Shown one piece after another: positions 8,427 through 16,930 of a stretch of 46,030 nucleotides of DNA. The notes beneath the pieces were generated by a model. It was not told the DNA's origin and did not search any database. It was given only the letters and a program-made list of their open reading frames with translations. Within the stretch, counting starts at the first letter, position 1, and every line of letters begins with the position of its first letter. A program made the position numbers and the translations under genes. Source of the stretch: Pseudomonadota bacterium. Lineage in GTDB: Bacteria > Pseudomonadota > Gammaproteobacteria > Steroidobacterales > Steroidobacteraceae. The stretch spans positions 1 to 46,030 of the forward strand of contig JAKBCR010000010.1 in the NCBI GenBank assembly GCA_021807675.1, read 5' to 3'.

Positions 8427-9073
8427 CCGCCGCTGTCGCGGTAGTACCAGCCATTCTGGCGCGCGTGCGCGATCCAACGCTTCGCGAAGACGTTGCGGAT
8501 GTCTGACGTCCACTCCGGGTGGCCATTGGCTCTGGCGACCTCGCTGTAGAGCAGCGACAGGTACCGGTTCTGCCGCGCGACCAGCTGCAGGAGCATCGCG
8601 CGCTGCGCGAACGGCACCGAGCTCGCATTGCGGATGGCGACCGTTCCCGTGGCGGTGACCCCGATCACGCCCGATGCGAGGAAGGGCTTCAGATGCTGGA
8701 AGTTCTCATGCATGGAGGCAATGATGGCGCGGACCTGCGGCGTCGAGATGTCGAGGTTGGCCTGCTCCTGCGCTGCGGCGGCGGGCACGAGGAGCTCGAG
8801 CGCCCGGCCGGTGGCGGCTAGCAGCACCGATCCCGGCTCGGCGAGCGCGCCGCGGTCCGCGGACGGTGGCTGCGCACCGGGAGCGGTATGAGGCCTCGGT
8901 TGCGAGTCCTGCGCCGGCGGCGAGCCGGTACTGCCGGTCACCGCATCGATGATCTTGTCGGCCGCTTTCTGCGCCTCGGCGGCGGGGAAGTACACATTGA
9001 CCGTCACGCAACCTGCCAGGAGGGCGAGCGCCACGAGGCTGGTGAGACTGCCAACGGCAATTGTTCGTTTCAT
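8408..9073 (-). CDS. ydbL: DUF1318 (YdbL-like) lipoprotein
   Basis: A 221-residue lipoprotein: MKRT start, hydrophobic segment and lipobox LLAGC with the lipidated Cys at 22, followed by VTVNVYFPAAEAQKAAD. The C-terminal domain from about residue 115 matches DUF1318/YdbL, ending in the typical ARQNGWYYRDSGGQW motif comparable to the E. coli YdbL tail. A low-complexity Pro/Ala linker and a second hydrophobic stretch (LELLVPAAAAQ, about 92-102) separate the two parts. E. coli has ydbH-ynbE-ydbL, where YnbE is a separate small lipoprotein; here the lipid anchor and N-terminal beta strand belong to the DUF1318 protein itself. The ATG at 9073 has GGAGA upstream. It lies 170 bases downstream of ydbH on the same strand. 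Confidence 0.8.
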   Translation of the reverse strand: MKRTIAVGSLTSLVALALLAGCVTVNVYFPAAEAQKAADKIIDAVTGSTGSPPAQDSQPRPHTAPGAQPPSADRGALAEPGSVLLAATGRALELLVPAAAAQEQANLDISTPQVRAIIASMHENFQHLKPFLASGVIGVTATGTVAIRNASSVPFAQRAMLLQLVARQNRYLSLLYSEVARANGHPEWTSDIRNVFAKRWIAHARQNGWYYRDSGGQWEHK

Positions 9074-9243
9074 CAGGGATCTCCGCTTGCGGGTGCATTT
9101 TGGCATCGGCCGCTGAATGATGCCTTAACCCGCCTGCGACTTTGAAGTCGCCGCCGGCGCTGCGGCCGTCTCTTGGGGTCCATACGATCTCGCGGCCGCC
9201 GAGCGGCCTGTGCCCGCTTGCCGGCTTTCTCGGCTGGTGTTCC

Positions 9244-11424
9244 TCAGTCGCCGTCGCCGTCACCGGTATTCACCACCAAATTGTGCTCGCGCATGCCTGC
9301 CGCGATCTGTCCGATGAGCTGCGGCCAGTCGACCCGGCGCACGTTGCCGATGATATCGAGCCGCGGCAGGCCGCTGCCTTTCACCAGATAATAGCCGCCG
9401 TCCGGTGCGGGCCCGGCGCCCGACATCGTGCAGACCTCGTTCTGCAATCGGCAGCCGATGCCGATGCGAGCGTAGTGGAAGGTATGGAAGAACCTGAGAA
9501 CGCCCGATTCCAGCGCCGCGGCCACCGCCCCTCCGGCACCCCCCAGGCCGGCGATGCGCGTCACCGCGTTCTGGCTGATGCGATGCGGTGAGCGATCGCC
9601 GGGCATGGTGTAGAGCCGGGCGTCGAAGGCGACGGGCGACCAGTCGAAGAGCTGCAGGCCCTGGATGTCGGCATCCACTCGTCCCGTCATGGACCCGAAG
9701 GCGAACGTGTGTGTCACGAGGTCGAGGTCGAGGCCGCGCGCCTCGACGTCCGCCGAGAGGCTCGGCCACGGACCCAGCGGATGCTTGAGTACGATGTGGC
9801 TGCCGGTCACAGTGCCATCGAACACCCTGGCGACGAGGTCGCCGTCGAATGTCAGCTCGCGGTTGCGGTAGCGTACCAGGGGGATGTGACCCGCGACCGC
9901 GCCGCTCATGACCGGCCAGCCGAAGGCCTTCGACAGCCGCGGCATGCTGATGGGCGTCACGTCGGCATCGAAGTCGACCTTCGCCCTGGAGGTGCCGAGG
10001 TCCCGGCCTACCAACGTATGCACGATGACGGCACCATCCAGGATGGGCAAGCGCGTGTTGCCACCGAGCAGGGCGAAGTTGTGATGCCATGCGACGAATC
10101 GCAGCCGCACCGGGCCGCCTTTCAGGCCGTAAGCCGCCGCGCGCCGCCAGCTGACTTCGGACTGGGCCACGGCCGCGCCGGGCGCGGAGGCCCAGTGGAT
10201 GTTGCCGCTCACGTGCCGGATGAGCACGCGCAAAGCCGGATCCGTGAAGTTGATGTCATGCAGCGCGCAGCTCAGTCGTGAAACGGCATCGTGGGCGATG
10301 TCGATCGAGCCGCTCGCCCTGCCGCTGCTCTGCGGCGAGCCGAGTTGGGTCGTGGCGAGCGCGAGTTGCAGGTAGCTCGTGTAAGCCGCAGGGAATCTCA
10401 GGCTCGTGACCCGCAGGTGGGCGCTCGCGATGTCGGGATGCGGGGCCAGCTGCACCACGCCCCGTGCCTGCGCCTGGATCAGGCTCCGCTGCCTGAGCTC
10501 GAGCCGCGATATCACGAGAGGACCGTTGCCCACGCGCTCGAGGCTGGCATCGAGGGTCAGGGGGTTGGCGCCGAAGTCGAGGAGCACCGGGCCCGCGAGC
10601 GCCTGACCGCGCGAGCCGTGTACGAGCGCATGGAGCGTCAGCGTACCGTTGCGCCGTGCCAGCGTGCCGGAGAGCGACGCGGCCACTTGTTGCGCGGCCA
10701 CCGTTCCCGGCTGGTTGGTCAGATTGAGGTCCGCGCTGCGCGCAGCGACTTGCGCCGTCAGCGCGGCTCGCGACCTCACCGCGATGCGCACATCGGCGCG
10801 ACCGGAGACCGTGTATCCCGCGGGCAGGCTGACCCAGGGGCGTGCGATCCGGCTCGCCTGCTCGAGATCGATCCCGACTGCGCGGGCCTCGAGGCTCCAG
10901 CCCGCCGGTTGCAGGATTCCGGCGACTTGCGTGCGGCCCGCGGCCACGGGGATCCCTCTGGCCTCGATGTGCCAAGTGTGGCTGCGGGGCTGGAATCGCA
11001 CCGACATCGCCGCCGAGAGCGGCCCGAGTTTCCCCGCGCGGGCTTCGAGGCTTCCGCGAAGACAGGCAAAATCCTCGGGACCCAGCGCCAAGCCGCGGCA
11101 ACTCAGCCGCAAGTCATCGAGCCCGGGCAAGCCGGCGCGTCGGACCTGAAGGTGCGCGATGCGCGCATCGAGGCTCAGAGCGTTGCCCGGTGTCTTTGCG
11201 CTTGCGAAGGCGGGTCTCAGGCCCTTCGCGAGGTCCAGCGACAGTCTGGCGCCCTCCAGAGTGGCCATGGGCGAGGCGATCCGCCCCACTGTGAGAACCA
11301 GCCGGTCGATCGCGATGGCGGGGGATGCGGTGCCGAGGCCGACGAGGGCCGCGCAGAGCGCCAGGCCGCCGGAAATACGCTCTGGTAACACGATACTCAC
11401 ATTCCAGTCATCGGGACGACGCAT
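9244..11424 (-). CDS. ydbH: YdbH-like AsmA-family intermembrane lipid-transport protein
   Basis: The 726-residue protein has an N-terminal hydrophobic segment (residues 14-38, GGLALCAALVGLG to PAIA) and then repetitive beta-strand sequence with scattered polar/hydrophobic alternation, typical of AsmA/TamB/YdbH proteins that form a lipid-conducting groove across the periplasm. The C-terminal part, with GLGGAGGAVAAALESGVLRFF and CTMSGAGPAPDGGYYLVKG, matches the YdbH (DctA-YdbH) domain. E. coli YdbH is about 880 residues, so this one is shorter. The neighbouring YdbL-like lipoprotein supports the call. The start may be the ATG at 11424 or the GTG at 11400. It is divergent from the PAP2 gene, separated by only 32 bases. 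Confidence 0.78.
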   Translation of the reverse strand: MRRPDDWNVSIVLPERISGGLALCAALVGLGTASPAIAIDRLVLTVGRIASPMATLEGARLSLDLAKGLRPAFASAKTPGNALSLDARIAHLQVRRAGLPGLDDLRLSCRGLALGPEDFACLRGSLEARAGKLGPLSAAMSVRFQPRSHTWHIEARGIPVAAGRTQVAGILQPAGWSLEARAVGIDLEQASRIARPWVSLPAGYTVSGRADVRIAVRSRAALTAQVAARSADLNLTNQPGTVAAQQVAASLSGTLARRNGTLTLHALVHGSRGQALAGPVLLDFGANPLTLDASLERVGNGPLVISRLELRQRSLIQAQARGVVQLAPHPDIASAHLRVTSLRFPAAYTSYLQLALATTQLGSPQSSGRASGSIDIAHDAVSRLSCALHDINFTDPALRVLIRHVSGNIHWASAPGAAVAQSEVSWRRAAAYGLKGGPVRLRFVAWHHNFALLGGNTRLPILDGAVIVHTLVGRDLGTSRAKVDFDADVTPISMPRLSKAFGWPVMSGAVAGHIPLVRYRNRELTFDGDLVARVFDGTVTGSHIVLKHPLGPWPSLSADVEARGLDLDLVTHTFAFGSMTGRVDADIQGLQLFDWSPVAFDARLYTMPGDRSPHRISQNAVTRIAGLGGAGGAVAAALESGVLRFFHTFHYARIGIGCRLQNEVCTMSGAGPAPDGGYYLVKGSGLPRLDIIGNVRRVDWPQLIGQIAAGMREHNLVVNTGDGDGD

Positions 11425-11456
11425 TCGTCCGGCAAGCTCTCCACCCGGAGAGAGCT

Positions 11457-12005
11457 ATGCCGGAAGCGCCGACTTCGTCGTTGGTTGTCTGGTTCGCACG
11501 GGCGGATGCCGCGGAGTACCGGATCTGTCGCAGGCTGAACCTCGGTGCGGCTTGGCCCGTTCCCCGGCGCATCTTCCAGCTCGCCAGTCGTCTCGGCGAC
11601 GGCAGCATCTGGTATGCGCTCATCATAGCCCTGCCTTGCATCTACGGCCGCGAGGCGTTCCGGCCCGCGGTGGTGATGACGCTCACGGGAGCACTCGGCG
11701 TGGCGGTCTACAAGGTGCTCAAGCGCGCCTTCGTTCGCGAGCGCCCGTTCATCACCCACGCCGCGATCGAGCGGGCCATGCCGCCCCTCGATCGCTACAG
11801 CTTTCCATCCGGCCATACTCTGCATGCGGTGTCCTTCGCCCTGCAGGCAAGCATGCACTTTCCGCCGCTCGCCTGGGTGCTCATTCCCCTCGCGGTGACC
11901 ATCGCGGCTTCCCGCGTCGTCCTCGGCTTGCATTATCCGAGCGACGTTCTGGCGGGGGCAGTCCTCGGGGCATCGTTCGGGGCGCTGGGCCTGTCGCTGA
12001 GTTGA
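11457..12005 (+). CDS. PAP2-family phosphatase (lipid phosphatase)
   Basis: A 182-residue membrane protein with the three PAP2 signature motifs: K89-x6-RP (KRAFVRERP), PSGH at 117-120 and SR-x5-H-x3-D (S152 to D163, SRVVLGLHYPSD). Several hydrophobic segments surround them. Members dephosphorylate phosphatidate, undecaprenyl pyrophosphate or related lipids in the inner membrane; the exact lipid is not decidable here. The ATG at 11457 has GGAGAG just upstream. The glycosyltransferase follows 15 bases later, so a membrane-lipid or glycolipid role for the pair is plausible. Confidence 0.88.
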   Translation: MPEAPTSSLVVWFARADAAEYRICRRLNLGAAWPVPRRIFQLASRLGDGSIWYALIIALPCIYGREAFRPAVVMTLTGALGVAVYKVLKRAFVRERPFITHAAIERAMPPLDRYSFPSGHTLHAVSFALQASMHFPPLAWVLIPLAVTIAASRVVLGLHYPSDVLAGAVLGASFGALGLSLS

Positions 12006-12020
12006 TACATCCGGTACCGC

Positions 12021-13208
12021 GTGCGCGTCCTCTTCATCTCTGACGTCTACTTCCCAAGAGTCAACGGCGTCTCCACGTCCATTAAAACCTTCCGGGAGGA
12101 CCTCGCACGCCGTGGAGTCGAGACACTGCTGCTCGCTCCCGAGTATCGCGGGCAATCTCAGCCCGGGGAGCACGGAGTGATCCGCGTGCCCGCCGGCCTC
12201 GTTCCCGGTGATCCCGAGGACCGGCGGTTGCGCTGGAGCGCCCTCGGACGCGCTCTCGAGAGGCTGCGGCCGATGGCGTTCGATCTCGTCCACGTCCAGA
12301 CACCGTTTGTCGCACATTACGCTGGAGCCAGGTTTGCGCGACGGGCGCGCGTACCGTGTATCGAGACATATCACACTTTCTTCGAGGAGTACCTGCATCA
12401 CTATGTCCCGGTGATGCCCCGCATCATGGGCCGTGCGCTTGCGCGCGCGGTGACTCGCTCGCAATGTCGTGACGTGCAGGCCCTGATTGCCCCATCGGAG
12501 CCATTGCGGCAATCGTTGCTGGGATACGGGATCGGTACGCCGGTGCACGTCATTCCGACAGGACTGCCGGCGGATCGTTTCACCCGCGGGGAAGGCCTGC
12601 GCTTCCGCGAGCACGCCGGCCTGCCCGCTGACCGGCCCCTCGTCACGTACATCGGTCGTGTCGCGCACGAGAAGAACGTCGAGTTCCTCGTGCGAATGTT
12701 CCCGCGCGTGCGCGAAGCCGTTCCGCGCGCCATGCTGGTGATCGCGGGCGAGGGGCCCGCGCGTGAGTCGCTGCGGCGGCTTGCCGCGCAGCTCGGTCTG
12801 GCGGACGATATCCACTTTGCGGGCTATCTCGAGCGGCATACGACCCTTCTCGACTGCTACGCGGCAGCGGCCGTGTTCGTGTTCGCCTCCCGCACGGAGA
12901 CGCAAGGGCTGGTGTTGCTCGAGGCGATGGCCCAGGGCACTCCGATCGTCTCGACCGCGGAGCTCGGCACGCGGTCGATTCTGTTGCCCGGATGTGGCGC
13001 ACTGGTCGTGGAGGAGCGGGCCGGGCCGTTTGCCGCGGCCGTGGTCCGCATTCTGAAGGAGGACGGTCTCGCGAATGCCCTCTCGCACCGCGGACGATCG
13101 TATGCTCGTGGGTGGTCGTCCGATGCCATGGCGGGACGCCTGGCCGATCTGTATCGCTCGGTGTCGGAGACGTCGAAGCCCATTGCGCGCCGCGCACAGC
13201 GCATGTAA
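12021..13208 (+). CDS. Glycosyltransferase family 4 (GT-B)
   Basis: A 395-residue GT-B glycosyltransferase of family 4. The N-terminal domain opens with VLFISDVYFPRVNGVS, typical of the MgtA/PimB-like branch that glycosylates membrane lipids such as diacylglycerol; the C-terminal nucleotide-sugar domain contains YIGRVAHEKNVEFLV and the EX7E motif in RTETQGLVLLEAMAQGTP. The start is GTG at 12021 because the conserved sequence begins immediately; the ribosome site is weak. The product is probably cytoplasmic and membrane-associated. Acceptor and sugar donor are unknown. Downstream spacing to the response regulator is 11 bases, indicating one transcript. Confidence 0.88.
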   Translation: MRVLFISDVYFPRVNGVSTSIKTFREDLARRGVETLLLAPEYRGQSQPGEHGVIRVPAGLVPGDPEDRRLRWSALGRALERLRPMAFDLVHVQTPFVAHYAGARFARRARVPCIETYHTFFEEYLHHYVPVMPRIMGRALARAVTRSQCRDVQALIAPSEPLRQSLLGYGIGTPVHVIPTGLPADRFTRGEGLRFREHAGLPADRPLVTYIGRVAHEKNVEFLVRMFPRVREAVPRAMLVIAGEGPARESLRRLAAQLGLADDIHFAGYLERHTTLLDCYAAAAVFVFASRTETQGLVLLEAMAQGTPIVSTAELGTRSILLPGCGALVVEERAGPFAAAVVRILKEDGLANALSHRGRSYARGWSSDAMAGRLADLYRSVSETSKPIARRAQRM

Positions 13209-13219
13209 GACTCTCGCGC

Positions 13220-14572
13220 ATGGCGCAGAAGCGGGCGTTGATCGTCGACGACTCGAGATCGGCGCGTCTTTCCCTCGCGCGCATCCTCGAGAAGCACGAT
13301 ATCGAAGTCGACAGCGTCGAGAGCGCCGAGGCCGCGATCGGCTACCTCGCCAGCCGGCGCCCGGACGTCGTCTTCATGGACCACATGATGCCGGGCATGG
13401 ACGGCTTTCAGGCGGTGCAGGCCATCAAGAACGATCCGCGCACCGCCACCATTCCCATCATGATGTACACGTCCCAGGAGGGCGAGGTCTACCTCGGGCA
13501 GGCGCGGGCGCTCGGCGCGATTGGCGTATTGCCGAAGCAGATCAAGCCCGCCGATGTCTCGAAGGTGCTGTACCAGCTGCATCTGATCGCCGACCGGCGA
13601 ACCGACGAGCAGACGACCTTCAAGCCGCTCGAGGCTGCCGTGCAGAATGCCGGCAAGGAAGGCCCCCGCAAGGCAACCCGTGACCCGCCATCCCATCCGC
13701 AGCATACCCGGGTCGCCTTCGGCGATAAGTCTCTGCGGCCGCCCTCAGCGCAGGGGGGCGGATCCGGTGCCATGCCGGGCGGCGGCCCTGAATCGGACTC
13801 GCTGCCTGCGCTGCGCCGTTGGCTGCAGGGGAGTCTCGAGGCGCAGGCGGAGCGCATCACGGCCGAGATTCGCGGGCTGCTGCCCGCCGAGCGCGCCTCA
13901 CGTGGGTCGGGCTGGGTTGCCGGCGTGGCCGTCGTAGCGTGCGCCGCGGCCCTGGTCGCCACCGGGTTCTGGTCGAGCGAACACACCCAGTTGCAGGCGG
14001 CCCGCGCGGAGCTGACGCTCCTGCGGCAGGCGGTCGCCCTACGAGCGACCGCGGCACCCACGGCTGCTCCGAGCTCCACGCCGCGCGACCTTTCAGCGCC
14101 CAGCGTGGCGCCGCAGGTGCGGCCCAAGCCGCTGGTGCTCGAGGTTCCGTACGGCGCCGATGCGCTCGGTGGCTCGCGGCTTGGCGTGATCAGGCGGCTG
14201 CTGAACCGCCTGGTGGCGGATCACGTGAGCGGCGTGGTGCGGATCCGCACCTACGCCGGCCGGTTCTGCCTCACGGGGGACTCGGTCAACGGGTACGCCC
14301 TGGCTGCGGGCAAGACGCCTTTCGACCAGTGTGACGTGGTTGGCAACCCTGCCGATGACGCTCTGCCGCCTGCGCAGCGCATGCCGCTGGCGCTCGCAAA
14401 TCTGATCGCCGGGATCCGCGACTCGACCCATGGGGCGCTGGACGTTCAGACCTCCGTAGGCGATCCTGCGGATATCCGAACTCCCTATCCTCCGATTACC
14501 GACGAGCTGACGGCGGGCGAATGGAACCGAGCCGGCAAGGCCAACAATCGAGTCGAGATCCTGGTGCGCTGA
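13220..14572 (+). CDS. Membrane-spanning response regulator with OmpA-like tail
   Basis: A 450-residue protein with an unusual layout. Residues 4-125 are a CheY-like receiver: acidic pair D10/D11, phospho-acceptor D54 in VFMDHMMPGMDG, T84 and K106 (LPKQIKP). A Pro/Gly-rich linker runs to about 190, then a short helical stretch, then a single hydrophobic segment at about 232-251 (WVAGVAVVACAAALVATGF) followed by a coiled-coil-like stretch and a Pro/Ala linker. Residues 305-450 form a domain with two Cys (350 and 371) that ends AGKANNRVEILVR, close to the NRRVEI end of OmpA peptidoglycan-binding domains. There is no DNA-binding or enzymatic output domain. The membrane topology would put the receiver in the cytoplasm and the tail in the periplasm. 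No cognate kinase is adjacent. Confidence 0.75.
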   Translation: MAQKRALIVDDSRSARLSLARILEKHDIEVDSVESAEAAIGYLASRRPDVVFMDHMMPGMDGFQAVQAIKNDPRTATIPIMMYTSQEGEVYLGQARALGAIGVLPKQIKPADVSKVLYQLHLIADRRTDEQTTFKPLEAAVQNAGKEGPRKATRDPPSHPQHTRVAFGDKSLRPPSAQGGGSGAMPGGGPESDSLPALRRWLQGSLEAQAERITAEIRGLLPAERASRGSGWVAGVAVVACAAALVATGFWSSEHTQLQAARAELTLLRQAVALRATAAPTAAPSSTPRDLSAPSVAPQVRPKPLVLEVPYGADALGGSRLGVIRRLLNRLVADHVSGVVRIRTYAGRFCLTGDSVNGYALAAGKTPFDQCDVVGNPADDALPPAQRMPLALANLIAGIRDSTHGALDVQTSVGDPADIRTPYPPITDELTAGEWNRAGKANNRVEILVR

Positions 14573-14610
14573 GTGCCGCGCCGGGCTCGCCCCACGACGG
14601 TACCGCCGCC

Positions 14611-15639
14611 GTGAGCGGAATCCCCGCGTCCATCGAAGCCGATTTTCGCCCCCCCGCATGGCTGCGTAATCGGCACCTGCAATCGATGCTCGCCAGCACG
14701 GGGGCCAGAAGGGGTCCGATCGCTCGCCGCGCCGCCCCCCTGATCGCGGCGCAGCGCGAGATGCTTCTCGACTGCGGCGGGGGCGTACGCCTGCAATGCT
14801 TGCACTCCTCTCCCGGTAAGCGCCGCGGCAGCCCTGTCGTGCTGCTGCACGGCTGGGAAGGGAGCGCCGAGTCGCTGTATGTCCTTTCGCTCGGCCAGCA
14901 GCTCTTCGAGCGCGGTTGCGACGTCTTCCGGCTCAACTTGCGCGACCACGGGGATACCCACCATCTCAATCGGGAGCTCTTCCACTCCTGCCTTCTGTCG
15001 GAGGTGGTCGCCGCGATGCGGGCCCTGCAAGCGGCGATCGGGGGCCAGCCGCTGCGGCTCGTGGGATTCTCGCTCGGGGGCAACTTCCTGCTGCGCGTCG
15101 GGGCGCAGGCCCGCACCGCGGATCTGGACATCGCGAGAATCATCGCCGTCTCGCCCGTGTTGGACCCGAGCGACACTTTGCGCGCGCTGGAAAGCGGCTT
15201 CGCCGGCTATTCGCGCTATTTCGTGCGCAAGTGGTGGCGCTCTCTCCTGAAGAAGCAGGCGGCGTGGCCCGCGCATTACGACTTCGCACCGCTGCGCCGC
15301 GTGCGTGATTTGCGGCGCCTGACCGCGGAGCTCATCCGCCGTTTCACGGCCTTCCGTAGCCTGGAGGAGTATCTCGACGGCTACTCGATCACCGGCGAGC
15401 GGCTGGCAGAGCTGGAGGTGCCGACCACGCTCATCACTTCGCTCGACGATCCCATCATCCCCGCGGGCGGACTCGAGCGGCTGGCCCGCACCCCATCGCT
15501 GCGCATCGTCGTGACACGGTTCGGCGGTCACTGCGGATTTCTCGACCGGCTCACCGGCCCCACGTGGGTGGAGCGTCGCATTCTGGCCGAGCTCCACGCC
15601 GGGGACGAGCCGGCGGCTCTCGACCCCGTGCTCGCCTAG
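14611..15639 (+). CDS. yheT: YheT-family alpha/beta hydrolase
   Basis: From the GTG at 14611 the product is 342 residues, close to E. coli YheT (340). The N-terminal PPAWLRNRHLQSML block, the LLHGWEGSAES oxyanion region, the nucleophile elbow GFSLGGN (S154), D279/D280 in TSLDDPIIP and H307 in FGGHCGFL give a complete catalytic triad at the family's spacing. YheT proteins are putative carboxylesterases of uncertain substrate. A longer frame from ATG 14521 would overlap the response regulator gene by 52 bases and adds non-conserved residues, so the later start is preferred although it lacks a clear ribosome site. Confidence 0.85.
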   Translation: MSGIPASIEADFRPPAWLRNRHLQSMLASTGARRGPIARRAAPLIAAQREMLLDCGGGVRLQCLHSSPGKRRGSPVVLLHGWEGSAESLYVLSLGQQLFERGCDVFRLNLRDHGDTHHLNRELFHSCLLSEVVAAMRALQAAIGGQPLRLVGFSLGGNFLLRVGAQARTADLDIARIIAVSPVLDPSDTLRALESGFAGYSRYFVRKWWRSLLKKQAAWPAHYDFAPLRRVRDLRRLTAELIRRFTAFRSLEEYLDGYSITGERLAELEVPTTLITSLDDPIIPAGGLERLARTPSLRIVVTRFGGHCGFLDRLTGPTWVERRILAELHAGDEPAALDPVLA

Positions 15640-15664
15640 GTGCCTGTCGGACGCGCTGCGCGGG

Positions 15665-16072
15665 TCATCTCCCGTGCGTGTGACGGCGCTTCTCGTCGAA
15701 GTGCACGACCGGCTGTCCGCCCGTGACCGTCATATCGCCGTCCACCACCGCGCCGCGGGCAATCGCGACGGCATGCGCCACGATGTCCGCGTGGATCACG
15801 GCAGACGCCCCGATCTCCAGCTTCCCCTCGACGACCAAGCGGCCGGTGAAGCGTCCGGCAATCACTGCCGTTGCGGCATGTACCTCGCCTTCCCATTGCG
15901 CCTGCGCCGTGAGGCTCAGCGCGCCGCCCACGCGGCCGTCGCCGCGGATCGCGCCGCAGAGGAGCAGCGGTCCCTCGGTCTCCACATCGCCGGTGAGCCG
16001 GCAACCCGCCGCCACGAAGGTCGGCGCGGCTCCCATCCGGTCCAGCAGGCGGCGCTTGGGCGTTTCGGCCAT
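15665..16072 (-). CDS. Bactofilin family protein
   Basis: This 135-residue protein fits the bactofilin (DUF583) family, cytoskeletal proteins that polymerise through a right-handed beta-helix and often localise cell-wall enzymes. The central 90 residues consist of short repeating beta turns rich in Gly, Ala and Val (GDVETEGPLLLCGAIRGDG; VVEGKLEIGASAVIHADI), and the tails are short and basic. It lies on the opposite strand between yheT and the SPOR lipoprotein gene. The SPOR neighbour, which binds denuded peptidoglycan, makes a cell-wall role plausible. The start has no clear ribosome site. Confidence 0.82.
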   Translation of the reverse strand: MAETPKRRLLDRMGAAPTFVAAGCRLTGDVETEGPLLLCGAIRGDGRVGGALSLTAQAQWEGEVHAATAVIAGRFTGRLVVEGKLEIGASAVIHADIVAHAVAIARGAVVDGDMTVTGGQPVVHFDEKRRHTHGR

Positions 16073-16104
16073 GGCCGAACATAATAGGAGGAGGTTCAGC
16101 GGGG

Positions 16105-16836
16105 ATGTCGATGAGATTCCAGTACCGTGCGGCAGGTCCGATTGCAGCCGCGTCCATTCTGGCTCTGCTCACGGCTTGCAGCCGCACTCAGCAGGACTGG
16201 CGGGTCGCCCAGCAGGCCGGCACGGCCCCGGCCTACCAGGTCTTCGTCGCGCATCATCCCGGCAGTGAGCTTGCGGCCGTCGCGCGCCAGCGCATCGCGC
16301 AGCTGACCGAGCAAGCCGCGTGGCGGCAAGCGAAGCAGGCAAACACCGCGGCAGCGTATCAGGCTTACCTCGCGAAGTACCCGGACGGCGTCTGGTCGCA
16401 GGACGCGCGTATCCGCATGGAGAGCGGGGCGCTGACCGGACTCACTGAGGCCCACCCCGATGAGAACCGGGGGCGCAGTAAGGGGCCCCTGATGCCAGGC
16501 GCGACGGGTACGGCGCCGCAGGAGCCCCGACCTCCCGCGACCCCAACCGGTACTGGCGTTGCCGCCACCGTCACCCCTGCGTCCACCGGCCATTCCGGGC
16601 GATACGCGGTGCAGCTCGGTGCCTTCAGCAGCGCCGCCAACGCAAAGATCGCACAGGGCCGGATCTCCTCGCGGTTCCGGGCGCAGCTTCGAGGACGGAC
16701 TGTCAGAGTGGTTCCCGTGTCGGTTGCGGGCCACAAACTCTACCGGTTGGAAGCGGGCGTCGCGGACCGGGCCACGGCGCATCGGCTTTGCCACGAGATC
16801 CAACAACATTCCCAGGGGTGTTTCCCGGTGCCATAG
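16105..16836 (+). CDS. SPOR-domain lipoprotein with tandem repeat
   Basis: A 243-residue lipoprotein: a basic start and hydrophobic stretch lead to lipobox LLTAC with Cys25. Two related segments follow, residues about 31-67 (DWRVAQQAGTAPAYQVFVAHHP) and about 71-107 (WRQAKQANTAAAYQAYLAKYPDG), which look like a duplicated TPR-like helix pair. After a Pro/Thr-rich linker, residues 165-243 form a SPOR domain (YAVQLGAFSSAANA to YRLEAGVADRATAHRLCHEI), which binds glycan strands lacking stem peptides at division sites. The ATG is preceded by a strong GGAGGAGG at 16087-16094. It is divergent from the bactofilin gene with about 32 bases between them. Confidence 0.85.
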   Translation: MSMRFQYRAAGPIAAASILALLTACSRTQQDWRVAQQAGTAPAYQVFVAHHPGSELAAVARQRIAQLTEQAAWRQAKQANTAAAYQAYLAKYPDGVWSQDARIRMESGALTGLTEAHPDENRGRSKGPLMPGATGTAPQEPRPPATPTGTGVAATVTPASTGHSGRYAVQLGAFSSAANAKIAQGRISSRFRAQLRGRTVRVVPVSVAGHKLYRLEAGVADRATAHRLCHEIQQHSQGCFPVP

Positions 16837-16849
16837 GGAGCAGGTGCCC

Positions 16850-16875
16850 GTCACAACGTGACAATTACCGTCACG
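16850..16875. promoter_or_regulatory. Inverted GTCAC half-sites (candidate activator site)
   Basis: Two overlapping palindromes share a half-site: GTCAC-AAC-GTGAC at 16850-16862 and CGTGAC-N7-GTCACG at 16857-16875. The centre lies about 91 bases upstream of the predicted sigma-54 start, the distance at which bacterial enhancer-binding proteins usually act. An AT-rich tract with a TTGATT core, suitable for an IHF bend, lies between the site and the promoter at about 16898-16925. The binding protein is unknown. Confidence 0.5.
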
Positions 16876-16930
16876 GGACCGGAGTTGGGGGGTAGAGTTT
16901 AAGTTTTTGATTTTTCAGTATTTTTGCCGC

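Noticed and set aside
10291-11388. Long plus-strand frame opposite ydbH
   Set aside because: Composition is Arg/Gly/Gln-rich with no homology, while ydbH on the other strand has clear family features.
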